This document shows positions 1 through 10,514 of a stretch of 64,000 nt of DNA, piece by piece. The notes below the pieces were generated by a model. That model saw nothing but the letters and a program-made list of their open reading frames with translations, was not told the DNA's origin and searched no databases. The stretch is from Asparagopsis taxiformis. Taxonomy: Eukaryota > Rhodophyta > Florideophyceae > Bonnemaisoniales > Bonnemaisoniaceae. Where the stretch lies: positions 124,001-188,000 of the forward strand of contig JALQPE010001716.1 in assembly GCA_030407315.1 (NCBI GenBank), given 5' to 3'. Numbering within the stretch: the stretch's first letter is position 1; the number at the start of each line of letters is the position of its first letter. The position numbers and the translations under genes were made by a program.

Positions 1-2
1 CG

Positions 3-798
3 TCCACGGCTGGTAGCGCGACGCATGACCTCTTCAGTCACTTTTCTCGACAGTTCCAGCTGGTTGAGGAGGTTGAAAAGCCACAGAAACCCTCCCAGCA
101 GTCTGATTCTGATTATGAAGACAGGAAACCACAGGACGAGCCCCCAGATTTCGCCAAGCCCGGTTTTGATCCTTCGCCGTGGCATTTCATCCACAACGTG
201 GGTGCTGCGAAGGACCGCATAGATGGTGGTCGTGGGCGACTCCCCCTGCCGCGGTGTGAATTGTGCGACAAGCTGGAGGAGGGGAATTTGGATATGTACA
301 GGAACAAGTTGGTGGCAGAGCTTGCTCTTGGTGTTTGTGCGGATTTCTTGAAGTTGGGAATGGAGGGTGAGGATCCTGTCTTTTTCCCGAAGACAGGATT
401 ACGGCTGCTTCTTAAAACAGATGGGGCTGCGGACCAGGATGGGCACACGGACTTCTGAGTATCCCAATTTTGAGGAGTCGGACCTACCCAATCCCCATCC
501 TATTTCATGATGTCGAGCGGATCCGATGGGTTCTTTATAGTAGCTGCACCTTATAGTCATGTATGCCTGGTCCATACGGACGCCGACATGTGGAAGGTTC
601 CCGTTAACCACTTTTATGTGCCACCCTATTCCGTCTTAGTTGATCGCGGTGACCTTTACCATTACGGGGTCGGCTTCAGGTGAGGAGATCTTCCTGTGGG
701 AGCAGAATTTAGTCTATGGTCTGCCCACGCGCGGCCACATCTACTTGAAGACTGAGAAGGACGTCCTCACGGACCACATCCACACCGTCGAATATTAA
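3..798 (+). pseudogene. C-terminal half of unidentified element-borne gene (left copy)
   Basis: This matches 58754-59549 of the sister copy almost base for base. The frame from position 3 reaches TGA at 456-458 after a stretch with a Cys pair (RCELCDKLEEGNLDMYRNKL). The same frame then continues past a second TGA near 471 into a coherent stretch (for example DMWKVPVNHFYVPPYSVLVD) up to TGA at 681. A +1 shifted frame carries on from GEEIFLWEQNLVYGLPTRGH to TAA at 796-798. I do not recognise the family. Several in-frame stops plus a frame shift mark it as a pseudogene, or less likely a gene with unmodelled introns. Confidence 0.5.
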
Positions 799-1146
799 AA
801 GTATGACAGGAGCAATAGATAGCATACGAGAAGTATTAAAACCTATGCTATTGTTCCCTGCTATGAAGTTCTGTCTTTCTCATCTCAACATTATTCGCTT
901 AGCCCACCTTTCTATTTTCATCTATACATCTGACCTTCATGTCATAGTTTAGTGCTACTAAGCCTATTGATTGCTACATTTTTGTATTAGTCTACAACTT
1001 TACATGATTTCACTAGCTAGACCGTAGGGGGGACTAGTTTTAGACCTTGACAACCCGTGAGGTTCGACTATAAGAGACGTTGCTGAGATAACACATGACA
1101 CAGAATGCTCCTGGAAGCCACTCACAGCCGTACAAACGTTCTGCTG

Positions 1147-1752
1147 AGCCATGTTCCTGACTTCCCAATTCCTTGCTCACCCTTCCCTAGGTGGGAGGGG
1201 GACGGAACTCTCAGCCCCTTACAGCGGAAGCCGTTTACCGGGGATTCTTACAGCAAAGTCATCGTTACGATGACTTTGCTGTAAGAAAGCGTTTCCATTA
1301 CAGTGGCCAAGAATTTTTTCACCGGGTAAAAAAATCATGGCAGCTGTAATGATTTATTTTCTTACAGCAAAGTCATCGTAACGATGACTTTGCTGTAAGG
1401 AAACGTTTCCATTGCAGTGGCCAAAGAAATTTTACCGGGTAAAAAATCAGCAAGAATTTTTACCGGGTGAAAAATCGTGGCTGCTGTAATGATTTATTTT
1501 CTTACAGCAAAGTCATCGTTACGATGACTTTGCTGTAAGAAAGCGTTTCAATTACAGTGGCCAAGAATTTTTTTACCGGGTAAAAAATCATGGCTGCTGT
1601 AATGATTTATTTTCTTACAGCAAAGTCATCGTAACGATGACTTTGCTGTAAGCATCCCTGGTAAATTGCTTCCGCTGTAAGCGGCAGGGACTTCCGTCCT
1701 TTTCCGACCTAGGGAAGGGTGAGGAAGGAATTATGAAGTCAGGACAGGAAAC
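1147..1752. repeat. Foldback unit 1 with four 39-bp palindromes
   Basis: This is a nested inverted repeat. The outer arms (TTCCTGACTTC..AATTCCTTGCTCACCC against its complement after 1700) flank an inner pair CTTACAGCGGAAGC (from 1218) and GCTTCCGCTGTAAG (to 1681). Inside are four copies of a perfect 39-bp palindrome at 1247-1285, 1361-1399, 1501-1539 and 1614-1652. Its arms are CTTACAGCAAAGTCATCGT around one central T or A, and copies alternate in orientation T, A, T, A. Short ACCGGGTAAA palindromic pieces lie between them. The arrangement looks like a foldback or MITE-type element. Confidence 0.85.
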
Positions 1753-2409
1753 AGGGTATAGGAATGGTATGGACGGCTGTAGGCGGCATTAGGTAACACA
1801 TTGTGTTGTTTACACCCGGTTTGAGCTGGGTGTTGTGTCTAGTATGGTTGGAGGAGTGTACGAAATTTCTACCACGTGGTCGGAAATGGTTCAATTTTCT
1901 CACGACAGAGATTCTGACTTTCGAAATTCAAACTCGTTAAAGTGGGCTGGAGTTGGTGTGAACACCTCCAGGACCTCTGGGAAGGATCTGGTAACACATG
2001 TCCTGTGACTGCACGCGGTTATCCTCTCTGAAATCAACCATAGATTATCGGAGGGCAAAATCTACTCTTGGTGCCTTGTGGCACATTGACAATACAAAAC
2101 CGTCTGTTTCCAGTTTTTATATACTTTACTCTCGAGTAGATAGGATTTCAGCTGTCCAAGTAAAGAATGGGCCATATAAATGTTTCATTTCAACACAAGC
2201 ATTGTGCAATTCAACCTCTTCCAGGTCCAAAAACTTGTCCAGAGTACACTTCCAGGCCATCGCCTGGGAGCGTACTCTGGACAATTTTTTGGACTAAGTG
2301 CACTTTCAAGTGCATGCACTTGGAGGCATCCAGTCCAAATCTACGTCGTTCCGACAAAGTTGAATTTTGGCCATGGCCGAAATTCATCATATCTGCAGTT
2401 GTGAGAATC

Positions 2410-2517
2410 TGATGACCAAAAATCGATGCATTCTGCCAGCCCTAATGCGCAAGCCAGAAGCTTTACGGACAGATAAAACACCTTTCTGTACTCCCCAGAG
2501 CCACTCCAGCCCTTATA
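2410..2517. repeat. Dispersed short repeat (also 5035-5480)
   Basis: A block of roughly 110 bp begins GATGACCAAAAATCGATGCA and ends CCACTCCAGCCCTTA. It recurs at about 5038-5150, 5213-5325 and, more diverged, 5385-5480. Between the later copies is a repeated spacer with TTCGTTCCGACAAAGTTCAA. These form a short tandem array at about 185-bp spacing. The sister copy diverges from this one inside the array (5222 against 63968), so the number of units probably differs between the two elements. Confidence 0.6.
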
Positions 2518-2585
2518 CACTACGGTGTTGAAAAGGGGGCCTCAGACAGTACGGTGAGACAGTGCTTTTTACTGCCTCACTGTAC
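2518..2585. mobile_element. Relic of a CACTA-like left end
   Basis: CACTACGGTGTTGAAAAGGG and the adjoining CCTCAGACAGTAC match the left end at 54767, but only about 68 bp are present. The relic sits after a CCACTCCAGCCCTTA repeat edge, where other copies of that repeat lack it. It is present at the same place in the sister copy (61264-61331), so it is old within this element lineage. Confidence 0.65.
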
Positions 2586-2821
2586 AATGATCTCCAGGAA
2601 GTAGGATATTCTCTAAGCCTAGCACGGGACAGAAAGATTGAAGCGTAGGCATGCAGAAGTATAGAGGCAATAGTATGTGTAGACTATGGCAGTGGTAGAA
2701 AAGTATTTCATGCACGAAAAGGACTGGTAGAGTGGCACTAGAGAAGTGATGCTTAGCAGGAAGGGATGTGGAGATGATGAAGGAGGACAACAGACATGAG
2801 ATCGAGGGTTGAGACCAACGG

Positions 2822-3031
2822 CTTACAGACGGAGCAGTTTACCAGGGATGTTTACAGCAAAGTCATCGTTACGATGACTTTGCTGTAAGAAAACAATTCA
2901 TTACAGTAGCCATGATTTTTTTACCGGGTAAAAAATTCCTGGCCACTGTAATGAAAACGTTTTCTTACAGCAAAGTCATCGTAACGATGACTTTGCTGTA
3001 AGCATCCCTGGTAAACTGCCTCAGCTGTAAG
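2822..3031. repeat. Foldback unit 2 with two 39-bp palindromes
   Basis: The unit is bounded by CTTACAGACGGAGCAGTTTACC and its complement GGTAAACTGCCTCAGCTGTAAG. It contains palindromes at 2850-2888 (first arm altered at one base) and 2964-3002, in opposite orientations. TTTTTACCGGGTAAAAAA lies between them. Confidence 0.85.
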
Positions 3032-3720
3032 CGGCTGGGAGCTTGGTCCCTCCCTCACCTTGGGAAGGGTGAGCAAGGAATTGTGAAGCCGTAAAACATG
3101 GCAGAGGGATGGTTTGGACGGCTGTTAGCGGTGTTGGGGAGCACTCTGCGTCGTGCTAACCCAGTCTGGGCTGGGTGCCCTGCCTGGTACGGCGGGAGGA
3201 GTGCACAAAATTTCAAACACAATTTCCTCAAGAGTGAAATTCTGATTGTCGAAACTCAACCTCCCTAAAATGAACTAGAGCTGGCATGAGCACCTCCAGG
3301 ACGTCTGGAAAGGTACTGACAGCACATTTTCGGAGCATTGGCGCAGCTGTTCTCTCTGAGATCAAGCATAGAGTATCCGTGGCCAGATTCTATTCCTGGT
3401 GCCGTGTGGCACAGTGACCACACCAAATCGCCCTTTTTAGCAGACTATAGATTTGAGTTACTAGGAATCTAGCTGCCTTCAATACCAACATAGTTGGTAA
3501 GTAGGCTAGCCTAGGATTGTAGGAAAATCAGGAAGGATGGGAGGGTAGGTATGCAGCAACATGAAGGGGATAGTATGAGTAGATTATGGCGGTGGTAGAG
3601 AAGGATTGCACTCACTGAAGGGTCGGCTGGAGTGACACCGGAGTCGACATAGAAGGGAGGTTGGGATAGGCTGGGATGAAGGAAGACAAGAGACATGAGA
3701 GAGAGGGTGAAGCCAGACCG

Positions 3721-4099
3721 CTTACAGCTGAGGCAGTTTACCGCGGGTGCTGACAGCAAAGTCATCGTTACGATGACTTTGCTGTAAGAAAAGAAAACAT
3801 TACAGCAGGCACGTTTTTTTACCCGGTAAAAAAATTCTTGGTGATTTTTTACCCGGTAAAAATTCTTCGCCTACTGTAATGTTTCCTTTTCTTACAGCAA
3901 AGTCATCGTTACGATGACTTTGCTGTAAGAAAACGTTTCATTACAGTAGCCACGATTTTTTACCCGGTAAAAAAATTCTTGGTGATTTTTTCACCCGGTA
4001 AAATCCTTCGCCCACTGTAATGTTTTCTTTTCTTACAGCAAAGTCATCGTAACGATGACTTTGCTGTAAGCATCCCTGGTAAACTGCCTCAGCTGTAAG
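3721..4099. repeat. Foldback unit 3 with three 39-bp palindromes
   Basis: The unit is bounded by CTTACAGCTGAGGCAGTTTACC and GGTAAACTGCCTCAGCTGTAAG, which are perfect complements. Palindromes lie at 3750-3788 (outer two bases changed), 3891-3929 and 4032-4070. Palindromic TTTTTTACCCGGTAAAAA runs lie between them. Confidence 0.85.
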
Positions 4100-5573
4100 C
4101 GGCTGGGAGCTTGGTCCCTCTCTCACTTTGGGAAGGGTGAGATAGGAATTTTGAAGTCGGGAACATTGTGGAAGGATGGTTTCGACGGCTTCGGGCGGCT
4201 TTGAAGAGCAATCTGTGTCTTGTTCACCCGGGCTGAACTACCTAAAAAGTTCAGTATTGGGAGATCAGCACGGTAAATTTCGACCACCATTTTCTCACGA
4301 CAGAGATTCTGGCGGTCGAAATTCAAACTCGTTAAAATGGACTAGAGTTGGTGTGAACACCTCCAGGACCTCTGGAAAGGTACTACCTGCACATTTTCCG
4401 AGGCTACAAGAAGCCGGTCTCTCCAATATCAAGCATAGATTATCGGTGCGCAAAATCTACTCCTGGTGCTGTGTAGCACATTGACTATACAAAACCGTCC
4501 GTTTTCCGTTATAATAAACTATACTCTCAAGTAGGTAGGAATCTAGATATTCACCTTACATCGATGGTTATGAAGTAGGTTAGCCTAGGACTGAAGGACA
4601 GAAGGTAAAGGATAGGATGGTAGGCATGGGGTAAAATGAATGTGGTGGTATGAGTAGAATACGGAAGTGGTAGACAGGTATTTAATGCACAGGAGGGGCG
4701 TGTGAAGTGACACCAGAGGCGCGGTGCGTCACAGGAAGGAAGACTGGAATGATGAAGGAGAACTAGAGGCATGAGAGATAGGTTGTTGAGGCATGCTTCT
4801 AGCTCTATTATATAACTACATTGCTCCTCTATAGGCTACGCAATCCATTCCAGCAGTTCTAGTTAAAAATGGACTATATGAATGTTTCATTTCAATATCA
4901 GCATTGTGCAGTTGAGCCTCTTCAAGGTCCGAAAACTTGTCCAGAGTACGCTTCCAGGCCACTTGAAGGCATCCAGAACACTTGCACTTCGTTCTTGCAA
5001 AGTTCAATTTTGGCTATCACATCTCCAGTTGTGGGAGTCTGGTGACCAAAAGTCGATGCATTCTGGAATCCCTACCACGCAATTCAACAGCTTTACGGAC
5101 ACATAAAACACTTTTCCGTACTCCCTAGAGCCACTCCAGCCCTTACGGATCACTTACACTTCGTTCCGACAAAGTTCAATTTTGGCCATCACATCTTCAG
5201 TTGTGGGAATCTGGTGACCAAAACTCGATGCATTCTGTCAGCCCTAATGCGCAAGCCAGCAGCTTTACGAACTCATAGAACACTTTTCCGTACTCCCTAG
5301 ACCCACTCCAACCCTTACAGACCACTTGCACATCATTCGGACAAAGTTCCATTTTGACCATCACATCTCCAGTTGTGAGAATCTGATGACCAAAAATCGA
5401 TGAATTATACCAACCCTTCCACGCAAGCGAGAAAGCTTGAGTGCAATTAAAACAAGTTTTAGTACTCCCTAGAACCACCCCAACCGTTTCAGACCACTTT
5501 GCAGCCTTTTTCGCGAGGTCCGAAATCGTCTCCTTCTTCTTCCCGAGTGAGAAACATCAGTCCCTCTCATATG

Positions 5574-5866
5574 CTTACAGAGAAGTTGGTTTACCATGGT
5601 TTCTTACAGCAAAGTCATCGTAACGATGACTTTGCTGTAATGTTTTGTTTTCTTACAGCAAAGTCATCGTTACGATGACTTTGCTGTAATGTTTTGTTTT
5701 CTTACAGCAAAGTCATCGTTACGATGACTTTGCTGTAATGTTTTGTTTTCTTACAGCAAAGTCATCGTTACGATGACTTTGCTGTAATGTTTTGTTTTCT
5801 TACAGCAAAGTCATCGTTACGATGACTTTGCTGTAAGCAACCGGGGTAAACTGCCTTTGCTGTAAG
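5574..5866. repeat. Foldback unit 4, five palindromes at 49-bp spacing
   Basis: Five copies of the palindrome start at 5603, 5652, 5701, 5750 and 5799. They are separated by a constant TGTTTTGTTT-type linker, which gives a 49-bp tandem period. The outer ends are CTTACAGAGAAGTTGGTTTACC and GGTAAACTGCCTTTGCTGTAAG. Half a palindrome follows near 5917-5936, and a short direct repeat (AGTTCCGACAGCTTGTCCTG) occurs twice after the unit. Confidence 0.85.
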
Positions 5867-8800
5867 AAAACTGAATAGCAGTTCCGACAGCTTGTCCTGA
5901 GAAAGCAAATCCGCCTTAACGATGACTTTGCTGTAAGAAAACACAGTAATTACAGTTCCGACAGCTTGTCCTGAAAACCCGTCCTCCCACATAAGTTTAT
6001 ATTCTGTTACCTACCCTAGAGCTCTAATGACGTGCCCAGTCCCAAGTTTCGTACCTGGTGCTGGGCAGAATGGCTAATTAGCGTACTTCATTCTAAGGAT
6101 GAAGTCGACATTCTGTCGCGTCTGCAGCCATAACATGCTGTTGGCGCCGATTACAGCGGTGATTACACCGTTTGTGACGTAGCCATCGGCGCCGATGATT
6201 TATGCGCCGTAACACTTCAACGCGCCTACCACACACGCAATGTACTGTCATATTAGGTTTTCTCAAATCCTCGTCCGCCCACACGCTCAATTCATGCATG
6301 CATTCCCTCACCGCCTTCCACTCGCGTCACACGCACCCTTTCGCCCGTCTAAATGCCCCCTTGCCTTGACATCCCTCATATATCAACTGGTTCGACTCGC
6401 ACCGCGTTGGTCCACTTAGCATGACCATAGTCGCCGCGCCCATTCTTCGACCACATTCGCCGTCCAGTCGCGCCCAATCCCAACTGCCGCACACATACAT
6501 AAACGAGCTTCCCATGATCACTTCCGCCCGGGCTGTCCCAACGGGCATACGATGCCATCCATACTCTGTCCGCAGATGAGCTCAACTCCCTTGTGCCAAT
6601 CACTTGACGCCATTCGCACCTTCCACACACCCACCTCGCTGTTTCTTACTATCCTTCACACACACCTCGCTCCTGCCCAATCACATCTTCCAGTCTGTCA
6701 CACTCGGTGATGCCAATCCGTCCCAGTAACGAGGTCGCAATATCGTCGACCTCGCTATTGAGACAATGTAAACAAAGAGGTTTTTCACCACACCCTGTGA
6801 TCCATGACTTGACCAACTGAGACCGTGAGCCGGATAACGTTGAAATGTTTATTCTTGAACTGCATCTTGAGATGTATTGAACACTTGCGCAGCAGTCCCC
6901 CATCCCTGGACAGCGAGCCAGTCGTTGCACTCGGGTGTCAATCAAGTGAATGCAGTGTGTCAACGTGCCTTGTACAAAAACTTGGACCGGCTCTTGCGCC
7001 CCTGCCACTGCTCAAGCGTATCCAGATACTTGAGTGTGCCAGTCCAGAGTCTTAATATTCAGGTTGATGCATGTGAGCTGCCAAAATAGTCCAAATGGAA
7101 CATATGACGATTTACGCCGAACAAACATGTTGTCCTGCACAGCGTTGTTCTCTAGTGTTGCGCACTACACCATCTATCCCTTACTATCTAAACGAACAGC
7201 TTAAAAATGCTACATCTACAAGCACCAGTGGTGGACTGGGCTCGTCTGTCTTCCAAGAGTTTCCAGAATGGGATGTGGATATGGTTATGACTTCAACGAC
7301 AACAGCGTGTGGTGAATGATGAGCGAAAAGTTTGTTTACTCGTTGCTTTCACTCGCAGTCTGCCCTGCGTCATGGTGCAATGCGATACAAATTGCTACTG
7401 GGAAAGAAGCTTTACAGAGTGAGGCAATGGTAAGGTGTCGGATACATACCGACGCTTCTCATACAAAGCTATATTTGTAAAAGTCAGTAGTATACAGTGT
7501 ACGTGAGCATTGCATTGCATCGCATCTAGTAAGCGCGCACACGAACGCACAAATACAGATGCACGCACTGGCGATTGATTCACAACGAGCGCAACTAGTC
7601 CACAACAACCATTTGATTGAAGCTCTCCGGGTGATTCTAGCAGCAACGCATCTGCAATGGTTACGACACTAAGCTGTTGGAAAGGACCTGCAAGCAAGTT
7701 TCAAACACAAGGCCACACCAGCAGCAGAAAGAAAAAGTACATTTGTAATGAAATGCCACCGATATATTGCCTCCATCTTGGTTTCAGTGTTAGTTTGTGT
7801 AGAGCTGCCGCTGTGGTGAATAAGAGCGTTCCGTGTTTCAACAAGCGTATTAAGAAATACATATGTGACTGTGAGCGACATGCGGTGGCATGTTGTTGCG
7901 TTACAGACGGTTAGATGATGATGTGAGGGAAGCAGCGATGCAAGAACTAGGCGCACATGTAACGCCAACAAAGATGCACACTGTGTTGCATTGAGAGTGC
8001 TGCGCGATGTTGGGGCGAGAGAGGAGGTCGACGTGGTGCAGACATCACACATCATTCCATTCAATTATATTCCACCAATACCCGTCAGGTGTATAGAAAC
8101 TGTATGATTTCTCCCCAGACTCATCTCCCATCACTCCAGTAATCCCACTATCACCATTCCCACTCACGTTTCCATGGTACTCATGTACGTCACACATAGC
8201 GTAACCCGTCATCTTCTTAGGACCAGGATTGGACAAAGCAGTGGCGTCTTGGAGTCACCGGGACACCATCTGAGAGGTAGGAGTCTCCCCGACTGGTACT
8301 GTGACGAATGTGAACCACATCGGGGGTCATCGTAGTTGACTGTGTAGAGCTCATCGCCATCCCCTCGCTTAGTATCGAGCATAGCTTGTGAAATTCTAGG
8401 AAGCTTACTTGAATTAGATACATTTTTCAGTCCTAATGTTTGTCCATAAAGCTAGGCTCCTCTTCGGCAGTAGGCACGAGACCGAAATGGGTGAATTGAC
8501 TCGTGAGAAAGCGAGCAGACGTATCAATCTTTCCGTAACTAGTGACATCGTAATCATATCGTTGAAATAACACGTGTGAGATTAATGGTGTGACCAGTAA
8601 AGATGCATGTACAAACGGATTGCAATGACAGTTGGAAGAACTGCCGGGTCGCTCGAATAGGCCTTCCAGGCTTGCAAAAAAGTGAGAACGGCACGCGCAT
8701 TACGCAACGCCGCACGGTTGAGACAGGCGGGAAGATTGACATGCAAAATGGCCAGCATAAACAGGGAGGTCTGCAGAACAACGTGGACATTTTGTGCACA

Positions 8801-10160
8801 AAAGCGGTGCAAAAGCTGTGTCTCGGCGTGTCGAAACTCGAGCACGACCGCCGACATGACGTGAAAAATGTGCACGTGTTCCTCAGAGAAGACGCGACGG
8901 AGGTCGAGCCACCTAGAGTCGCGCAGTGACGATCACACATTTGCCATCGCAAAGTGGCACGCGTGCGCGAAGAAAAAGAGCCCGGAGGTGGTGAAGGGGG
9001 AGCGCGAGCGCGAGAAGCGGGATTCAAAAGGCGTCAATGCGCTGTGCGTCATCGGTGAACATCAACCAATCGGTTTGGAAGCGACGATGCAGCGTGGTAG
9101 CGACGAACAGAAGCGCGTGTGGCGTCGCATTGGTGTCAATCAATTGCGTGCGTATGGACTGTGCGGATTGCCAACTACGCAAGGCGATGAGATAACGATC
9201 CGCTTGCGATACTTGTTTGCCACGGTCGAGTGTGGTCAATTGACCACACTAGCATTAATGCTACTTGCACATTGGCGAGAGTGAACTGATGATTGGTTGT
9301 CATGAATTGTGGTTGGCGGCTTGATCCATGAAATTTTTTGTTGGATATATTGTTGAAAGCGTGTGTTTTGTGGCGTGAGGCGTTTGGAAAATCTTGCAAT
9401 CAGCCTTTCTGTGCGCCAGAAAAACCCATTTCCGAACAGCTGTCTCAACACACGTTCTGCTCGACAATTGGCTGTTTCGCATACTGGCGATGTTCACATT
9501 GTCAGCATCTCTCACACATGTACAAGTCGCAGGATTCAACATGGAGACGGCACCAGAGGAGATAACAGCTGTTTACGCTTTGGTTCACTCGGCGCATCGC
9601 GACTATGATCGCAAATAGCTCTCGAATTGAGAAAGTAATCAACTATGGAACACTCTTCCGTATCTGTTTCAGTTCCTTCACGGAAGCCTCAGTGATTAGC
9701 TCGAAAAGCTCTTTCTGCACCAATTTTGTGCATCGCTGCTCCCATTCGTGAACTCCTATTTATTCCCAACTTCCGTTCGGAAATTGAGGAATATGACGTC
9801 ACATTCCTCAGCGATTGCAGGCCCTTCAGCACGATTCTAATTGTCATCGCACTAAAATCGATAGTGTCATCTCCTATCCCAACTGACATAAACATGATTC
9901 TATTCTCTATTGGCAGAATAGGCTTCACTGAGACTAGAAACCTCAATCCCATTCTAGGTCGGTCGATCTGCTATCCTCTTTCATTTATCCTCCCTCGTAC
10001 TAACTTCGCTACCTACAAATATCTGTAAAGCTCGACCACAATTACTATCTTCGTATACCACACACCATTACACCATTCCAATATTTACCTTCACACCAAC
10101 ACTATGCTCCATATTTCCTCTCAAGTCCACTCCACGAGACAGTGTTGTGAACCAATACAC
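5867..10160. other. Interior of CACTA-like element without a recognised gene
   Basis: About 4.3 kb with only short open frames. On the minus strand, three look more protein-like than chance but match nothing I know: 8582-8875 (97 codons), 8045-8236 (63 codons, contains SFYTPDGYWWNIIEWND) and 6649-7008 (119 codons, Cys-rich). A frame at 9024-9239 minus has a weak helix-turn-helix look, possibly Tc1-like (RYLIALRSWQSAQSIRTQL). A perfect 22-bp palindrome centred on CAATTG spans 9229-9250. If the element has a transposase, it would have to be here with introns or in decayed form. Confidence 0.35.
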
Positions 10161-10506
10161 GGTACTACCCGCAGACAATACAATTTGCTATCTACACTAC
10201 TGTCTACAGATTTACCCAGACAGTGCAGTAATACAATACAATGCACTGCCTCAGACAGTAAAATGTACTGTCTGCACATACTGTCTGGCGGCAACACTTC
10301 CGGACAGTAAAATTTACTGTTCTGGACAGTAAATTTTACTGTTTTTGGTACTGCCCAGATTTCGTGCCAGTTTATTGCTGCAGCAGTATTCTGAAATTTC
10401 CAGACAGTAAATTTTACTGTCTCCGCGCACTGTCTTGGCCAGACAGTAATTTTTACTGTCTCAGACAGTAAATTTACTGTCTTTTTTCATTCCCAACACC
10501 GTAGTG
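10161..10506. repeat. Right subterminal repeats and terminal inverted repeat
   Basis: Repeated ACTGTC and GACAGT hexamers occur in both orientations, several as AGACAGTAAATTTTACTGTC palindromes, between about 10200 and 10485. They are followed by the terminal CAACACCGTAGTG at 10494-10506. Known CACTA transposases bind subterminal motifs of this kind; that role here is inferred. Confidence 0.8.
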
Positions 10507-10514
10507 TGCTCTTG

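Larger units (their letters stand above)
1682..4800. repeat. Three diverged tandem units of about 1 kb
   Basis: After each of the first three foldback units comes a related block. It contains an AAGGAATT..TGAAG stretch, a CTCACGACAGAGATTCTG stretch, AACACCTCCAGGACCTCTGG, then AAGCATAGATTATCGG, then CTGGTGCCGTGTGGCACATTG and a run near AGTATGAGTAGATTATGG. Matching blocks occur at about 1690-2790, 3040-3690 and 4100-4790. They are clearly related but diverged, and the middle one is shorter. No coding potential was recognised. The same array appears at 60433-63546 in the sister copy. Confidence 0.7.
1..10506 (+). mobile_element. CACTA-like large DNA element, left copy (right part only)
   Basis: The stretch ends at 10494-10506 with CAACACCGTAGTG, the reverse complement of CACTACGGTGTTG that opens the sister copy at 54767. 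Both ends carry dense GACAGT/ACTGTC subterminal repeats. A short terminal inverted repeat starting CACTA plus subterminal hexamer arrays is the known layout of CACTA (En/Spm) transposons. From position 1 to about 5220 it matches 58752-63966 in the same orientation. Combining the two copies gives an inferred length near 14.5 kb. No TNP2-like transposase was recognised, so the element may be non-autonomous or too decayed. Its target duplication cannot be checked because the left end lies outside the window. Confidence 0.7.

Noticed and set aside
5603..5837. Regularly spaced repeat array resembling CRISPR
   Set aside because: The spaced units are perfect palindromes with identical linkers, not variable spacers. 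There are no cas genes and the context is eukaryotic.
9024..9239. Tc1/mariner transposase
   Set aside because: Only a weak helix-turn-helix resemblance over about 40 residues, no catalytic core nearby.
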